From CBDIDH01 sp965277595 (GTDB taxonomy: Bacteria; Planctomycetota; Planctomycetia; Isosphaerales; Isosphaeraceae), in contig CBDIDH010000002.1 in assembly GCA_965277595.1 (NCBI GenBank), positions 4,898,001 to 4,962,000 of the forward strand: 64,000 bases of DNA, in the 5' to 3' direction. Under the pieces are notes generated by a model. That model made no database searches and was not told where the DNA came from. It worked only from the letters and a program-made list of their open reading frames with translations. A program made the position numbers and the translations under genes. Shown here in pieces: positions 41,426 through 48,862 of this stretch. Each line of letters opens with the position of its first letter. Position 1 is the first letter of the stretch.

Positions 41426-41761
41426 TTATGAGCCGCTAATTCGGAGAAGGTGAACGATTCGCTCTAGGTGCTCGGACTCTGTCCCGTATATCGGCTCCCA
41501 GTGCCGACGGCTTATCGTGTGGATTCCCTGATCGCCACGGTGGTGCACATGGCACAGGCCAATGACGTTCATGTGGTCTTTCCGGCCTCCGGCACCTGTT
41601 CCGCAGTGGTGGATTTCCGGGTGCTTGGCCTTGCAGCCGTGGGCCATGCATCCCAAACTTCTTACTCTCTCCCAGTGATCCCGCTCAGCCTTCGTCGGAG
41701 ATCTGCTGCGACCTTTCCCCTTCTGGCCTCTGACGTAAACGGATTGGCCTGTGAGATTCAT
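41426..41761 (-). CDS. Ref-like RecA-dependent HNH nuclease
   Basis: 111 residues from the ATG at 41761, which overlaps the DnaC-like stop (ATGA). The core RSPTKAERDHWERVRSLGCM, HPEIHHCGTGAGGRKDHMNV, IGLCHVHHRGDQGIHT is the signature of the P1 Ref family, with catalytic HH and a zinc site of Cys/His residues. P1 Ref cleaves DNA within RecA D-loops. Related DUF968-type recombination nucleases are an alternative name for the same fold. Confidence 0.85.
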   Translation of the reverse strand: MNLTGQSVYVRGQKGKGRSRSPTKAERDHWERVRSLGCMAHGCKAKHPEIHHCGTGAGGRKDHMNVIGLCHVHHRGDQGIHTISRRHWEPIYGTESEHLERIVHLLRISGS

Positions 41762-42534
41762 GCGGACCCGCGATGGCTCTTCCAATCGAATACCATGACT
41801 TTCCCGCCATTTTCCTTCATCCGGTCGATCACCCGTTCGCCCGCATACTCAGTAAGTTTTGGGAGTGCCAGGTTGCTTATCAATATCGTCGATTTCAAGG
41901 CTTCGTATCGCTCGTTTACAATATCGAATAGGATGTTTAGTTCGGTGCTCGATCCGTATTGGATGCCAATCTCGTCCAGGATTAGCAAGTCTGGCGACGA
42001 AAACCTGGATATCGCCTCCTCCTCAGTCACAAGGCTATCACGACGGAAGGTGTCCTTTACTGTTCGAAAAGCCCTTCCTGCTGTGATGTAAACCGCACTT
42101 GCTGCGTGCTCTCGGATGATATGGCTAGCGACGGCGCAAGAAAGGTGCGTCTTCCCCGTTCCGGCATTGCCGCAGAGGATCATCCCTCTTCCGATTGACC
42201 GATGGCTCGGGAAATTTGCGGCATAGTCTTGGCAGGTCGTGAGGATTCGTTCCGATTTCTCGCCGTCCGGGATGTATGCATCGAAGCCAGCATCGGCGAA
42301 CCTCGTAGGGATTTTGGATTGTTCGATGTCCCTCTCAATTTTCCGCTTCCGTGCCCTATTCTCCTGAGCCTGCCTCTCAGCATATTGATCGGATAAACGT
42401 TTAGCCTCTTGCTCGGCCAGGCAATCGTCACAGCGCCCGTCTGCCCATTGGCTGCCAGTCAATCTTACCTGTTTGACCGTTACCAGACCATGAATTGGGC
42501 AAGGGAACTCAATAGTCCTGGTTTCAAGTGACAT
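41758..42534 (-). CDS. DnaC-like helicase loader
   Basis: 258 residues from the ATG at 42534, preceded by AAGGA and overlapping the replication gene by 11 nt; earlier in-frame starts at 42591 and 42699 are possible. N-terminal Cys cluster (FPCPIHGLVTVKQVRL, GRCDDCLAEQEAKRLS), then AAA+ ATPase: GMILCGNAGTGKTHLSCAVA (Walker A), LLILDEIGIQYGSSTELNIL (Walker B, sensor region), STILISNLALPKL. It would load the replicative helicase at an origin opened by the neighbouring replication protein. Confidence 0.88.
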   Translation of the reverse strand: MSLETRTIEFPCPIHGLVTVKQVRLTGSQWADGRCDDCLAEQEAKRLSDQYAERQAQENRARKRKIERDIEQSKIPTRFADAGFDAYIPDGEKSERILTTCQDYAANFPSHRSIGRGMILCGNAGTGKTHLSCAVASHIIREHAASAVYITAGRAFRTVKDTFRRDSLVTEEEAISRFSSPDLLILDEIGIQYGSSTELNILFDIVNERYEALKSTILISNLALPKLTEYAGERVIDRMKENGGKVMVFDWKSHRGSA

Positions 42535-43210
42535 CAAATCCTTCGGTCCCTGCGTAATAGTCTTGCTTTGCGAATCCGGTGTGCTTTCCATTCTGGTCTC
42601 CCCTTGGTTCAAAAATATCGGTCCAATTGCTCGTGATTGATTTTTCGAGAATCTCGGAGGGGTCGTGACCTTTGCCTCTCCACTTCTCAAGCTTGTCAAT
42701 AATCAGCTTCGTGGCTTTTTCTGTCGGAACGGCTCGTTTATTCTTCCGCATATCAAGGTAGGCATCCCACATATCAAGAGGCATCCAATCCGGCAAAGGG
42801 GTGGCGAGCGACTTCTTGTCTTTCTCTTTCTCTGTCTCTATTTCTGTCTCTTTCTCTTTCTCTGTCTCTGGGGTAGCAGGATGCTTAAGCTCCGCTAGCG
42901 AATTGCTAGCAATATGATCCGCATCTATAAATCCTTTATCAATCAGAGGCTTTATAGCTTTTCTGAACTCCTCAACAGTTCGGCGTAATCTAAAAGCGAT
43001 CTCCTCGTCGGAACCCTTTATTATACCGCTATCAAGGTCGCTATTCTCACTTGCTAGCAGCCAAAGCATCGGTGCTAGCGCTCTGCTAGCATCAGGCAGT
43101 GAGTGAAACCGGAAGTTGTCGAGTAGTCTTTTGTGTAGCCTAATCCAGGGGGGGCTGCGATCCTTATAATGTTGGAACTCGCTCCAATCTTTCACGCGGT
43201 ATGTAATCAT
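42524..43210 (-). CDS. Phage replication (O/DnaD-like) protein
   Basis: 228 residues. Helical/winged N-terminus (DWSEFQHYKDRSPPWIRLHK, RLLDNFRFHSLPDASRALAP, GSDEEIAFRLRRTVEEFRKA). A low-complexity Lys/Glu/Thr linker (KEKETEIETEKEKDKK) follows at 110-130, then a helical domain (LDMWDAYLDMRKNKRAVPTE, ATKLIIDKLEKWRGKGHDPS) like the C-terminal part of phage replisome organisers. Pairs with the DnaC-like gene as O/P-type initiation genes do. Confidence 0.8.
   Translation of the reverse strand: MITYRVKDWSEFQHYKDRSPPWIRLHKRLLDNFRFHSLPDASRALAPMLWLLASENSDLDSGIIKGSDEEIAFRLRRTVEEFRKAIKPLIDKGFIDADHIASNSLAELKHPATPETEKEKETEIETEKEKDKKSLATPLPDWMPLDMWDAYLDMRKNKRAVPTEKATKLIIDKLEKWRGKGHDPSEILEKSITSNWTDIFEPRGDQNGKHTGFAKQDYYAGTEGFDVT
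42819..42870. repeat. Short-tandem TCTTTC/TCTGTC tract in the replication gene
   Basis: About 50 bp of 6-bp-unit pyrimidine repeats with two near-identical halves encode the KEKETEIETEKEKDKK linker. Units are multiples of three, so slippage would change linker length without loss of frame. Phage origins are often inside the O-type gene, so an origin function is possible but unproven. Confidence 0.6.
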
Positions 43211-43488
43211 TGTTGCCCCCTGTAGCTAGGAAGGTGTTCTTCAATGAAAGCGGAAACGTCCTCTGCGGTTGCGGCGAGCAGTTCTCGCCCACACAGCCGC
43301 GGAAAGGATCGGCAAACGAGAGCTTCAAAGTTGAAAGCTGAGGCACGGTCAGGCATTAGCCATTTATTGTAGAAGTCGAATCCATCGCAACCGTAGCAAA
43401 ATCTACGTTTCTCAGGATGTTTAGAAACGCCCACTTTGCAGTTGTGGCGAACGCCGTAGGTGTATTGTTTGAATACGTAAAGATACAT
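43207..43488 (-). CDS. GIY-YIG / T5orf172-like nuclease-fold protein
   Basis: 93 residues. MYLYVFKQYTYGVRHNCKVG, then VSKHPEKRRFCYG, followed by a helix with FNFEALVCRSFPR, match the short GIY-YIG-superfamily proteins of the T5orf172/MUG113 type (strand, KVGVS..PEKR, glutamate on a later helix). Overlaps the replication gene by ATGA. Could be a nuclease or an inactive relative. Confidence 0.65.
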   Translation of the reverse strand: MYLYVFKQYTYGVRHNCKVGVSKHPEKRRFCYGCDGFDFYNKWLMPDRASAFNFEALVCRSFPRLCGRELLAATAEDVSAFIEEHLPSYRGQQ

Positions 43489-43668
43489 AAGCCTCCTTGT
43501 CGGCTAGCCTTGTTATGGGAGTCGGGGCAGGCGGCACAAGGAAACCGCTTTTCGCGCATCGGGAGCAACCCCTAGCCTATCCCCGCTCATAATCACCCAA
43601 CGGAGCGGGTGACTATCTTCTTATCACGGCCTTATATTTTATGGAAGCAATTATATGCCGCCTTTATT

Positions 43669-44031
43669 TTAACCTTCGATATCCGTAAGAACTACCTTTG
43701 CGCCCTCGATTCCCTCGTAGACCCACCGGACCTCAGTCGCCTCTATGAGGCTGTCGTCTGCCAGGATGCTCTGTCGCACTAAGAGGTCTTCGACCGCCTT
43801 GATTAGGTTGTTCTTATCCCTGCGACGGTTGTCGTCCGGCTTTCGGATCAGCAGGGTGAAAGCGACCTTTCCGGTGTGCCGGTGGTTTCGGTCGGGCTGC
43901 GTTAGAATCGTCCATCCCGCTTCAGTGATCCAAGCCTTGTATGCTGCGGTCTTGACCCTGCCGCCGCCCTTTTTGTTAGCGAATAATTGGTTCACGGATG
44001 GCGGGTAGGGAATCAGAAGCTCGGTCCTCAC
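43669..44031 (-). CDS. rusA: RusA-type Holliday junction resolvase
   Basis: 120 residues. Family signatures are PYPPSVNQLFANKKGGGRVK and RRRDKNNLIKAVEDLLVRQS followed by ILADDSLIEATEVRWV, including the conserved aspartates needed for metal-dependent cleavage. It would resolve recombination or replication junctions before packaging. The 180 bp downstream (43489-43668) holds only a CACCC/GGGTG inverted repeat near 43594. Confidence 0.92.
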   Translation of the reverse strand: MRTELLIPYPPSVNQLFANKKGGGRVKTAAYKAWITEAGWTILTQPDRNHRHTGKVAFTLLIRKPDDNRRRDKNNLIKAVEDLLVRQSILADDSLIEATEVRWVYEGIEGAKVVLTDIEG

Positions 44032-44237
44032 TCCTGGTGGCTGGCCGTTCCCAGCTTGGCGAGGTCATCCTTTAGCCTGGCGTTGTCGGTCTCCAAGACC
44101 TTGATCCGCTCGTGGTATCTGTCTCTATCCTGCCAATGCTGCTCGTTGAAGTGGTCGAGGACCGCGAAAAAGGCGTCTTCCTTCTTCATGCCCTTCAAGA
44201 GAAACGCGTGATAGAGTCTGCGGGATTCATTCGGCAT
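44028..44237 (-). CDS. 69-residue helical protein
   Basis: Helical, with MKKEDAFFAVLDHFNEQHWQ followed by a heptad-like segment (RIKVLETDNARLKDDLAKLG). Overlaps RusA by ATGA and the regulator gene upstream by 11 nt, so it is co-translated. Not recognised. Confidence 0.55.
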   Translation of the reverse strand: MPNESRRLYHAFLLKGMKKEDAFFAVLDHFNEQHWQDRDRYHERIKVLETDNARLKDDLAKLGTASHQE

Positions 44238-44430
44238 GCTGATCGGCTATGTAATTAACAAGCTTGCTTATGGTTGCGCCTCGCAGCGTAAAAGTCTCAT
44301 GATTGCGGTTGCGTGTTATTGTACTTCTTGCGATGCCTGTCTCTCGGCATAAGCGTCTAAGCCCACCCGCTTTTTTCAAGGCTGTCTTTATGATTTGACT
44401 CGGTTGTAATATTTGTAGTGGTGGTTGCAT
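44227..44430 (-). CDS. Cro-like HTH regulator
   Basis: 67 residues. A helix-turn-helix is visible: QIIKTALKKAGGLRRLCRET then GIARSTITRNRNHETFTLRG. It starts a minus-strand operon opposite to the plus-strand Gp157-RecT operon, and the space between holds repeated GGTTGCA-type motifs, which it probably binds. It fits the place of a lambda Cro/CII-like switch protein. Confidence 0.72.
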   Translation of the reverse strand: MQPPLQILQPSQIIKTALKKAGGLRRLCRETGIARSTITRNRNHETFTLRGATISKLVNYIADQHAE

Positions 44431-44470
44431 AATATCGCTTGACTGGCGGTTGCACTTAATTTACTGTTGC
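44402..44470 (+). promoter_or_regulatory. Divergent control region with GGTTG repeats and an early promoter
   Basis: A promoter TTGACT (44439-44444), 17 nt, TACTGT (44462-44467) would drive the Gp157-RecT operon. Related motifs GGTTGTAAT (44402), GGTTGCATAAT (44424), GGTTGCACTTAAT (44448) and TGTTGCCATA (44465) overlap or flank it, spaced about 17-24 nt. They look like operators for the adjacent HTH protein. Confidence 0.55.
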
Positions 44471-44503
44471 CATAGTTTGTTAGCAATGTCAATTGGAGAT
44501 TAT

Positions 44504-44992
44504 ATGAGCGTCCACGATAGTCTGCGGAAGTTAAAGGAAATTCGATACGAGATGGAGCCTGAAGACTTGGCAGGTCTTAGCGAAGGGCTATCAGATTCCA
44601 ATGAGTTTCAATCATTGTGTCTAGAAATAGCCGAGTCTGCCGTTGAGCATGAATTACAAGCTGAAGCGGTATCGGCCAGGATCAAAGAGCTTACGGAACG
44701 CAAGGGACGATTGCTCAGAACGTCAGAAAGCCTCAGGAGCATTGTGCTGCAGGCAATGGAGATACGAAATGAGACCTGCATCAAGGCACCAACGCTTACC
44801 CTGAGCGTCAGCACACGCAAAGGCGATTTGGTTATTACAGACGAGGCCCTTATACCGTCGAGGTTTTTTACACCTCAACCTCCAGTTTTGGATAAGAAAA
44901 GCTTGAAAGAGGCGGTCGTGGGTGATGGTGAAATAATAGAAGGCACCACGCTGGGAAACGGCTCCATAAGCTTAACGATAAGGAGAAAGTAA
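44504..44992 (+). CDS. Siphovirus Gp157 family protein
   Basis: 162 residues from the ATG at 44504, chosen for GGAG 8 nt upstream. Family pattern: AVSARIKELTERKGRLLRTS, ESLRSIVLQAMEIRNE, and the C-terminal LVITDEALIPSRFF, KKSLKEAVVGDGEIIEG, SISLTIRRK. Gp157 proteins occur with RecT/SSB genes in phages; the first studied member is linked to phage resistance in Streptococcus thermophilus. The stop touches the RecT start. Confidence 0.85.
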   Translation: MSVHDSLRKLKEIRYEMEPEDLAGLSEGLSDSNEFQSLCLEIAESAVEHELQAEAVSARIKELTERKGRLLRTSESLRSIVLQAMEIRNETCIKAPTLTLSVSTRKGDLVITDEALIPSRFFTPQPPVLDKKSLKEAVVGDGEIIEGTTLGNGSISLTIRRK

Positions 44993-45960
44993 TGAACGAT
45001 TTGGTACAGAGAAATTACAGTGCACCTCAGCTTGCGCTGATACGGCAGACGGTGGCCAAAGACTGCAACCCTCAGGAATTTGACCTGTTCATGGAAATCT
45101 GTAAGCATCAAGGGCTAGACCCTTTCCGTAAACAGATTTATGCTTTTGTGTTCAAGAAAAACAAAAAAAGCAAGGACGATAACGGCAAGTGGCATGAGAT
45201 TGAGGAACGCAACTTAACGCCCGTCACCAGCATTGATGGCTACAGGTCCAAGGCGGCAAGGTGCTCCGACTACAGGCCGGACGATCAGGAGCCTACGTTT
45301 GAGTATAGCGACGACGCAAAGAATGAAGACACTAACCCGCTCGGGATCATCAAATGCACGGTGCGGGCTTATAGGTTCGGTCCGGACAAGCAATGGCATC
45401 CATGTGTTGGGACTGCATATTGGGATGAATACGCCCCGATTGTGGAAGATGGAGAATGGAAGGACGGAAAGTTTGTTGGAAACGGCAAGCTTGTCTTAGA
45501 CAAGAAAAAATCCAACTGGCGTCGCATGGCAAGAACCATGATAGCGAAGTGCGCTGAAGCGCAGTCGCTACGGAAGGGATGGCCTGATGAAATGAGCGGC
45601 CTCTACGTGCAAGAGGAGGTTGACAAGGCTTACCTTGATATGACAGCCACGGAAGCCGCCGATGCCCACGAACGTGACGAAAGGCTTAAACGGGTATCCG
45701 GCAAGGAATCAATTCCGGCAATCTTCGAGCAGTCCATAGGATTGCAGTTAGTCCCATCGGGTGAGTTTGCTGACAGGGTTCTAGAGTATATACGCGGGTT
45801 TGATACGGTTGAAGCCTTCGACTTCTGGAGGGAACAAAACACAATTGCCTTAAAGCAATTCTGGGCGTACATGCCGACGGATGCTTTGGAGCTAAAAAAG
45901 AGCCTAGAGGAAACACGGGACAAAATTAACAAAACAATTATCACAAAGGATGTGGGATAG
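44992..45960 (+). CDS. recT: RecT/Bet single-strand annealing recombinase
   Basis: 322 residues. Bet/RecT signatures: EFDLFMEICKHQGLDPFRKQ, IYAFVFKKNKKS, LTPVTSIDGYRSKAARCSDY, KKKSNWRRMARTMIAKCAEA, QSLRKGWPDEMSGLYVQEEV. It pairs single-stranded DNA ends during phage recombination or circularisation. No exonuclease partner is seen beside it; the next genes are the ssb locus and NinB. Confidence 0.93.
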   Translation: MNDLVQRNYSAPQLALIRQTVAKDCNPQEFDLFMEICKHQGLDPFRKQIYAFVFKKNKKSKDDNGKWHEIEERNLTPVTSIDGYRSKAARCSDYRPDDQEPTFEYSDDAKNEDTNPLGIIKCTVRAYRFGPDKQWHPCVGTAYWDEYAPIVEDGEWKDGKFVGNGKLVLDKKKSNWRRMARTMIAKCAEAQSLRKGWPDEMSGLYVQEEVDKAYLDMTATEAADAHERDERLKRVSGKESIPAIFEQSIGLQLVPSGEFADRVLEYIRGFDTVEAFDFWREQNTIALKQFWAYMPTDALELKKSLEETRDKINKTIITKDVG

Positions 45961-46021
45961 GAATACCCGTGAGGGTAACGAGAGTCAACCGGGGTGACGA
46001 GAGTCGTTAAAGCGCATGATT

Positions 46022-46055
46022 ATCTATGGTTAATACCGGTTCCTTGACCATAGAT
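46022..46055. repeat. Inverted repeat after recT
   Basis: ATCTATGGT/ACCATAGAT (46022-46030 with 46047-46055, 16-nt loop) in the 190-bp gap between recT and the ssb remnant. No T-run follows. Could be an operator or an RNA processing hairpin. Confidence 0.45.
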
Positions 46056-46150
46056 GGGGGAAGCACAAACTCAAACAAGATGTGCGAGGATGGGGCGGTT
46101 TGCTAGCGCCGCCCTATCACTATGTATAGTCGGCATTGAAAGGATAGATT

Positions 46151-46276
46151 ATGGCAGGAAGCGTCAATAAAGTAATAATTGTAGGGAATCTCGGAAAAGA
46201 TCCTGACGTGCGCAGCACTCAGGATGGCCGAAAGATCGTTAATCTAACTGTGGCCACGTCTGAAAGCTGGAAATGA
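46151..46276 (+). pseudogene. Truncated ssb (N-terminal 41 codons)
   Basis: Frame MAGSVNKVIIVGNLGKDPDV, RSTQDGRKIVNLTVATSESW, K, stop. It aligns with the first 41 residues of SSB and stops within the OB-fold, so the product cannot fold as SSB. Its sequence differs from the complete ssb 560 bp downstream (for example GNLGKDPDVRSTQDGRK versus GNLGRDPEIRSTQAGKE), so it is not a simple tandem duplication. AGGATAG precedes the ATG. Confidence 0.85.
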
Positions 46277-46305
46277 TTGACCTATGAAAGATGGCATGCT
46301 ATTCA
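46277..46305 (+). promoter_or_regulatory. Promoter right after the ssb remnant
   Basis: TTGACC (46277-46282) and TATTCA (46300-46305) with 17-nt spacing begin at the base after the remnant's stop. It would transcribe the HNH gene and the full ssb independently of recT. Confidence 0.45.
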
Positions 46306-46336
46306 CTGCTAACGCGTCCACAACGAAGGAGTCTTT

Positions 46337-46849
46337 ATGCCTGCGCCTATTCCACCGTTCAAGAGATTACTTAGTAGCTATCGAGTAAATGAAACTACCG
46401 GTTGCTGGGAATGGACGGGTTCATTAACAGCTAAGGGATATGGCCAGATCAAGGCATTTGGAAGAATGAGGGGAGCGCATATCGTATCCTATGAGTTACA
46501 TAAGGGTCCGATACCTGCTGGGTGCGAAATATTGCATAGCTGCGATAATAAGCCCTGTATTAATCCTGATCATCTTTCGGCACATTCCCACGCAAAGAAT
46601 ATGAAAGAAGCCGCAGAAAGAGGGTTGATGCCAAAGGGCGAAAATCATTCGAGATTTAAAAAACCCGGAAGGCGAGGGATTGCCAGTAGCCAATCGCTGC
46701 CGGTGAGGGTTAAGGGCAAGGTTTATGGTAGCAAAAAGGAAGCTGAGAAAATGCTTGGCCTTGGCTCTGGAACTGTGAGTTACTGGATAAAAACGAAGCC
46801 GGAAATAGCAAACGAAATAACGAGAGAGGAGTACCACAATGCTAAATAA
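46337..46849 (+). CDS. HNH homing endonuclease inside the ssb locus
   Basis: 170 residues. HNH_3 type: NETTGCWEWTGSLTAKGYGQ, AHIVSYELHKGPIPAGCEIL, HSCDNKPCINPDHLSAHSHA (metal and catalytic His/Asn), a basic linker, and a C-terminal NUMOD-like DNA-binding helix (YGSKKEAEKMLGLGSGTVSY). GAAGGAG precedes the ATG. It lies between a truncated ssb and a complete ssb and overlaps the latter's start by 11 nt, so the two are co-translated. Confidence 0.92.
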   Translation: MPAPIPPFKRLLSSYRVNETTGCWEWTGSLTAKGYGQIKAFGRMRGAHIVSYELHKGPIPAGCEILHSCDNKPCINPDHLSAHSHAKNMKEAAERGLMPKGENHSRFKKPGRRGIASSQSLPVRVKGKVYGSKKEAEKMLGLGSGTVSYWIKTKPEIANEITREEYHNAK

Positions 46850-47273
46850 ATGTTGCTTTATTGGGAATCTAGGCCGCGATCCTGAAATAAGATCGACTCA
46901 AGCGGGGAAAGAGATTGGGAATCTATCCTTGGGCGTTACGGAAAAGTGGAAGGATACATCCGGTGAGAAGAAAGAGCGGACGGAGTGGGTTCGCGTTGTA
47001 ATCTTCAGTGAAGGTTTGGTCAAAATTGCAAAATCCTACCTAAAAAAAGGGTCAAAAGTCTACATCGAAGGCCAGCTACAAACGCGAAAGTGGACCGACA
47101 AAGATGGGGCCGAAAAGTATTCCACTGAGGTTGTGCTTCAGGGGTTTGACGCGAAGCTAATCATGCTGAACAAGGTCGAAAGCGATGTCGATGGGCGAGA
47201 GGATATGCCAGCACATCAAGCAAAGGCCCCAACCAGTCAGACACCATATGACGACTCAGAAATCCCGTTCTAA
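46839..47273 (+). CDS. ssb: Single-stranded DNA-binding protein
   Basis: 144 residues: OB-fold from LNKCCFIGNLGRDPEIRSTQ to KGSKVYIEGQLQTRKWTDKD and a short linker ending in the acidic tip YDDSEIPF, which recruits partner proteins in bacterial SSBs. Start ATG at 46839 with GAGAGGAG upstream. It works with RecT and the replication proteins. P1 also encodes its own SSB. Confidence 0.95.
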   Translation: MLNKCCFIGNLGRDPEIRSTQAGKEIGNLSLGVTEKWKDTSGEKKERTEWVRVVIFSEGLVKIAKSYLKKGSKVYIEGQLQTRKWTDKDGAEKYSTEVVLQGFDAKLIMLNKVESDVDGREDMPAHQAKAPTSQTPYDDSEIPF

Positions 47274-47276
47274 GCC

Positions 47277-47714
47277 ATGGCCGACTTACTCGATATCCCA
47301 TTCAAATCCGTCCAAGGCAAACTCCCTGCTTCGGTCCTGCACCGTCTTATCGACGCGGTATCGATGTCGGGGGATAAACGGCTCGTGCTTTCGCTCAAAG
47401 AGCAGAAGAGAAAGCGGAGCCTGAGCCAGAATGCCTATCTCTGGGCCGTGGTATACGGACGGATCGTCGAGGTTTTTCGCGAGCACGGTAACAACGTCGA
47501 TGCCGAGGATGTCCACGCCTTCTGCAAGGACCAGGTCGGCAAGCTCAAGCAGGTGTTCGTTACCCCCGACGGAGAAGTCCTTACCGGGCCTGGCTCGACC
47601 GCCAAGCTCGGGACGATGGAGTTTGAGGAGTACCTTACCAAGATTCGGGCATGGGCGGCTGAAACGCTCGGGTTGGCCATCCCGCTCCCCAACGAGGGGG
47701 AACCCGATGCCTGA
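47277..47714 (+). CDS. NinB-like recombination protein
   Basis: 145 residues. NinB/Orf family features: EQKRKRSLSQNAYLWAVVYG, RIVEVFREHGNNVDAEDVHA, then TMEFEEYLTKIRAWAAETLG. Lambda NinB (Orf) helps RecBCD-independent recombination by interacting with SSB and DNA, which fits its place 4 nt after ssb. Confidence 0.88.
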   Translation: MADLLDIPFKSVQGKLPASVLHRLIDAVSMSGDKRLVLSLKEQKRKRSLSQNAYLWAVVYGRIVEVFREHGNNVDAEDVHAFCKDQVGKLKQVFVTPDGEVLTGPGSTAKLGTMEFEEYLTKIRAWAAETLGLAIPLPNEGEPDA

Positions 47715-48135
47715 GGTCATCTGTCCCTACTGCGGCTCACACGCGATTCTGACAAGCTCCACGCGAGTCTATGGTGGTCGAGACTTCGGGCAACTTTATC
47801 TTTGCCCAAACTACCCCGCTTGTGATTCTTACGTAGGCGTCCATAAGGGAACGGACAAGCCTCTTGGCCGGATGGCCAACAAGGAACTTCGTGGATGGAA
47901 GGGACGTGCACATGCGGCATTTGACCCCCTCTGGAAGCGAAAGCTCGAGCTATACCGTCAGGAGGGGGCAACGAAGGGATGGGCGAGAGGGACTGGATAT
48001 AAGTGGCTTGCCGAACGACTTGGCATCCCGTCTGAGGACTGCCACATAGCCATGTTTGATGTGGAGATGTGCAAGCGGGTGGTGGAGGTCTGCCGTCCGT
48101 ACTATAAACAACCAACGGAAGGAAAAGCAGCATGA
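47707..48135 (+). CDS. DUF3268 zinc-finger protein
   Basis: 142 residues from the ATG at 47707 (overlaps NinB by 8 nt, GAGGGGG upstream). N-terminal zinc ribbon ICPYCGSHAILTSS, then LYLCPNYPACDSYVGVHKGT, as in topoisomerase-type fingers. Followed by helical GRMANKELRGWKGRAHAAFD and a C-terminal GTGYKWLAERLGIPSEDCHI. Family DUF3268, found beside recombination genes in phages. Confidence 0.85.
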   Translation: MPEVICPYCGSHAILTSSTRVYGGRDFGQLYLCPNYPACDSYVGVHKGTDKPLGRMANKELRGWKGRAHAAFDPLWKRKLELYRQEGATKGWARGTGYKWLAERLGIPSEDCHIAMFDVEMCKRVVEVCRPYYKQPTEGKAA

Positions 48136-48653
48136 ACAAGGTAGGGCACAATAGCAAAACAAAAGCTGGCGGGGTTGCCGTCGATCAACTCAAGTCGATT
48201 ATAGGCCGAGTTGAAAAGCTCGAAGAAGAGAAGGCCGGGATAGCCGCCGACATCCGCGACGTTTTCGCCGAGGCCAAGGGCAACGGCTTCGATGTGAAGG
48301 CCATCCGCACCATTATCAAAATGCGGAAGATGGACGCCAGCGAGCGTGAGGAGCAGGAAACGACCCTCGATGTGTACCTGAACGCCCTGGGCATGTTGGC
48401 TCACCAGAACGATTTGTTCGACGCGGAGACTGGTGAGGTTAAGGAAGCCGAACCTGACGAACTGTACGGCCAGGCGGTCGAGGCGGTGAAGAACGAAAAC
48501 AAGGCGTCCGTGAGCTTCGTTCAGCGGTTTCTCGGCATCGGGTACAACCGAGCTGCCAGCCTGATCGAGCGCATGGAGCGGGAGGGCGTTGTAGGCCCGG
48601 CGAACCACGTCGGGAAACGTGAGGTGCTGGAACCCGCAGAGGAGGCCGTATGA
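48132..48653 (+). CDS. GapR (DUF2312) fused to an FtsK gamma domain
   Basis: 173 residues. Residues 13-85 are a GapR-like domain (VAVDQLKSIIGRVEKLEEEK, IRDVFAEAKGNGFDVKAIRT, IIKMRKMDASEREE). In Caulobacter GapR clamps overtwisted DNA. Residues 110-170 match the FtsK gamma winged helix: DELYGQAVEAVKNENKASVS, FVQRFLGIGYNRAASLIERM, EREGVVGPANHVGKREVL, the domain that reads KOPS in bacterial FtsK and activates XerCD. The fused protein lacks the FtsK motor, so sequence-specific DNA binding is the likely use. ATGA overlap with the gene before. A second gapR lies inverted 2 kb away. Confidence 0.9.
   Translation: MNKVGHNSKTKAGGVAVDQLKSIIGRVEKLEEEKAGIAADIRDVFAEAKGNGFDVKAIRTIIKMRKMDASEREEQETTLDVYLNALGMLAHQNDLFDAETGEVKEAEPDELYGQAVEAVKNENKASVSFVQRFLGIGYNRAASLIERMEREGVVGPANHVGKREVLEPAEEAV
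48205..48319 (+). repeat. Left arm of a 115-bp perfect inverted repeat (gapR copy A)
   Basis: Identical to the reverse complement of 50372-50486. After one mismatch at 48320, identity continues to about 48336. Covers the core of both gapR reading frames. Confidence 0.9.
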
Positions 48654-48847
48654 TGCAGGTATTCGAGCAGGACAACCGCCGGGCGGAGGTGGACGGGGCT
48701 AAGGTGCGGTTCTTCGTTGTCTCCGGGAACAAGCGGCGGAGTAAGTCAGGCGTCTGGTTCGCCACGTGCGACGACGAGAAGCACGCTAAGCGGCTGGGCC
48801 AGCGTTGGGCATTCAAGGGTAAGCTTGGCAAGCCAGTGCTTCACTGA
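48650..48847 (+). CDS. 65-residue hypothetical protein
   Basis: Contains VDGAKVRFFVVSGNKRRSKS and GVWFATCDDEKHAKRLGQRW; small beta-rich and basic. Starts with ATGATG overlapping the previous stop. Ends the plus-strand recombination operon. Not recognised. Confidence 0.6.
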   Translation: MMQVFEQDNRRAEVDGAKVRFFVVSGNKRRSKSGVWFATCDDEKHAKRLGQRWAFKGKLGKPVLH

Positions 48848-48862
48848 GTGCGGTAGGCTGTC

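Noticed and set aside
46022..46055. Inverted repeat after recT as an intrinsic terminator
   Set aside because: A 9-bp stem but no T-run on either strand; kept only as an inverted repeat.
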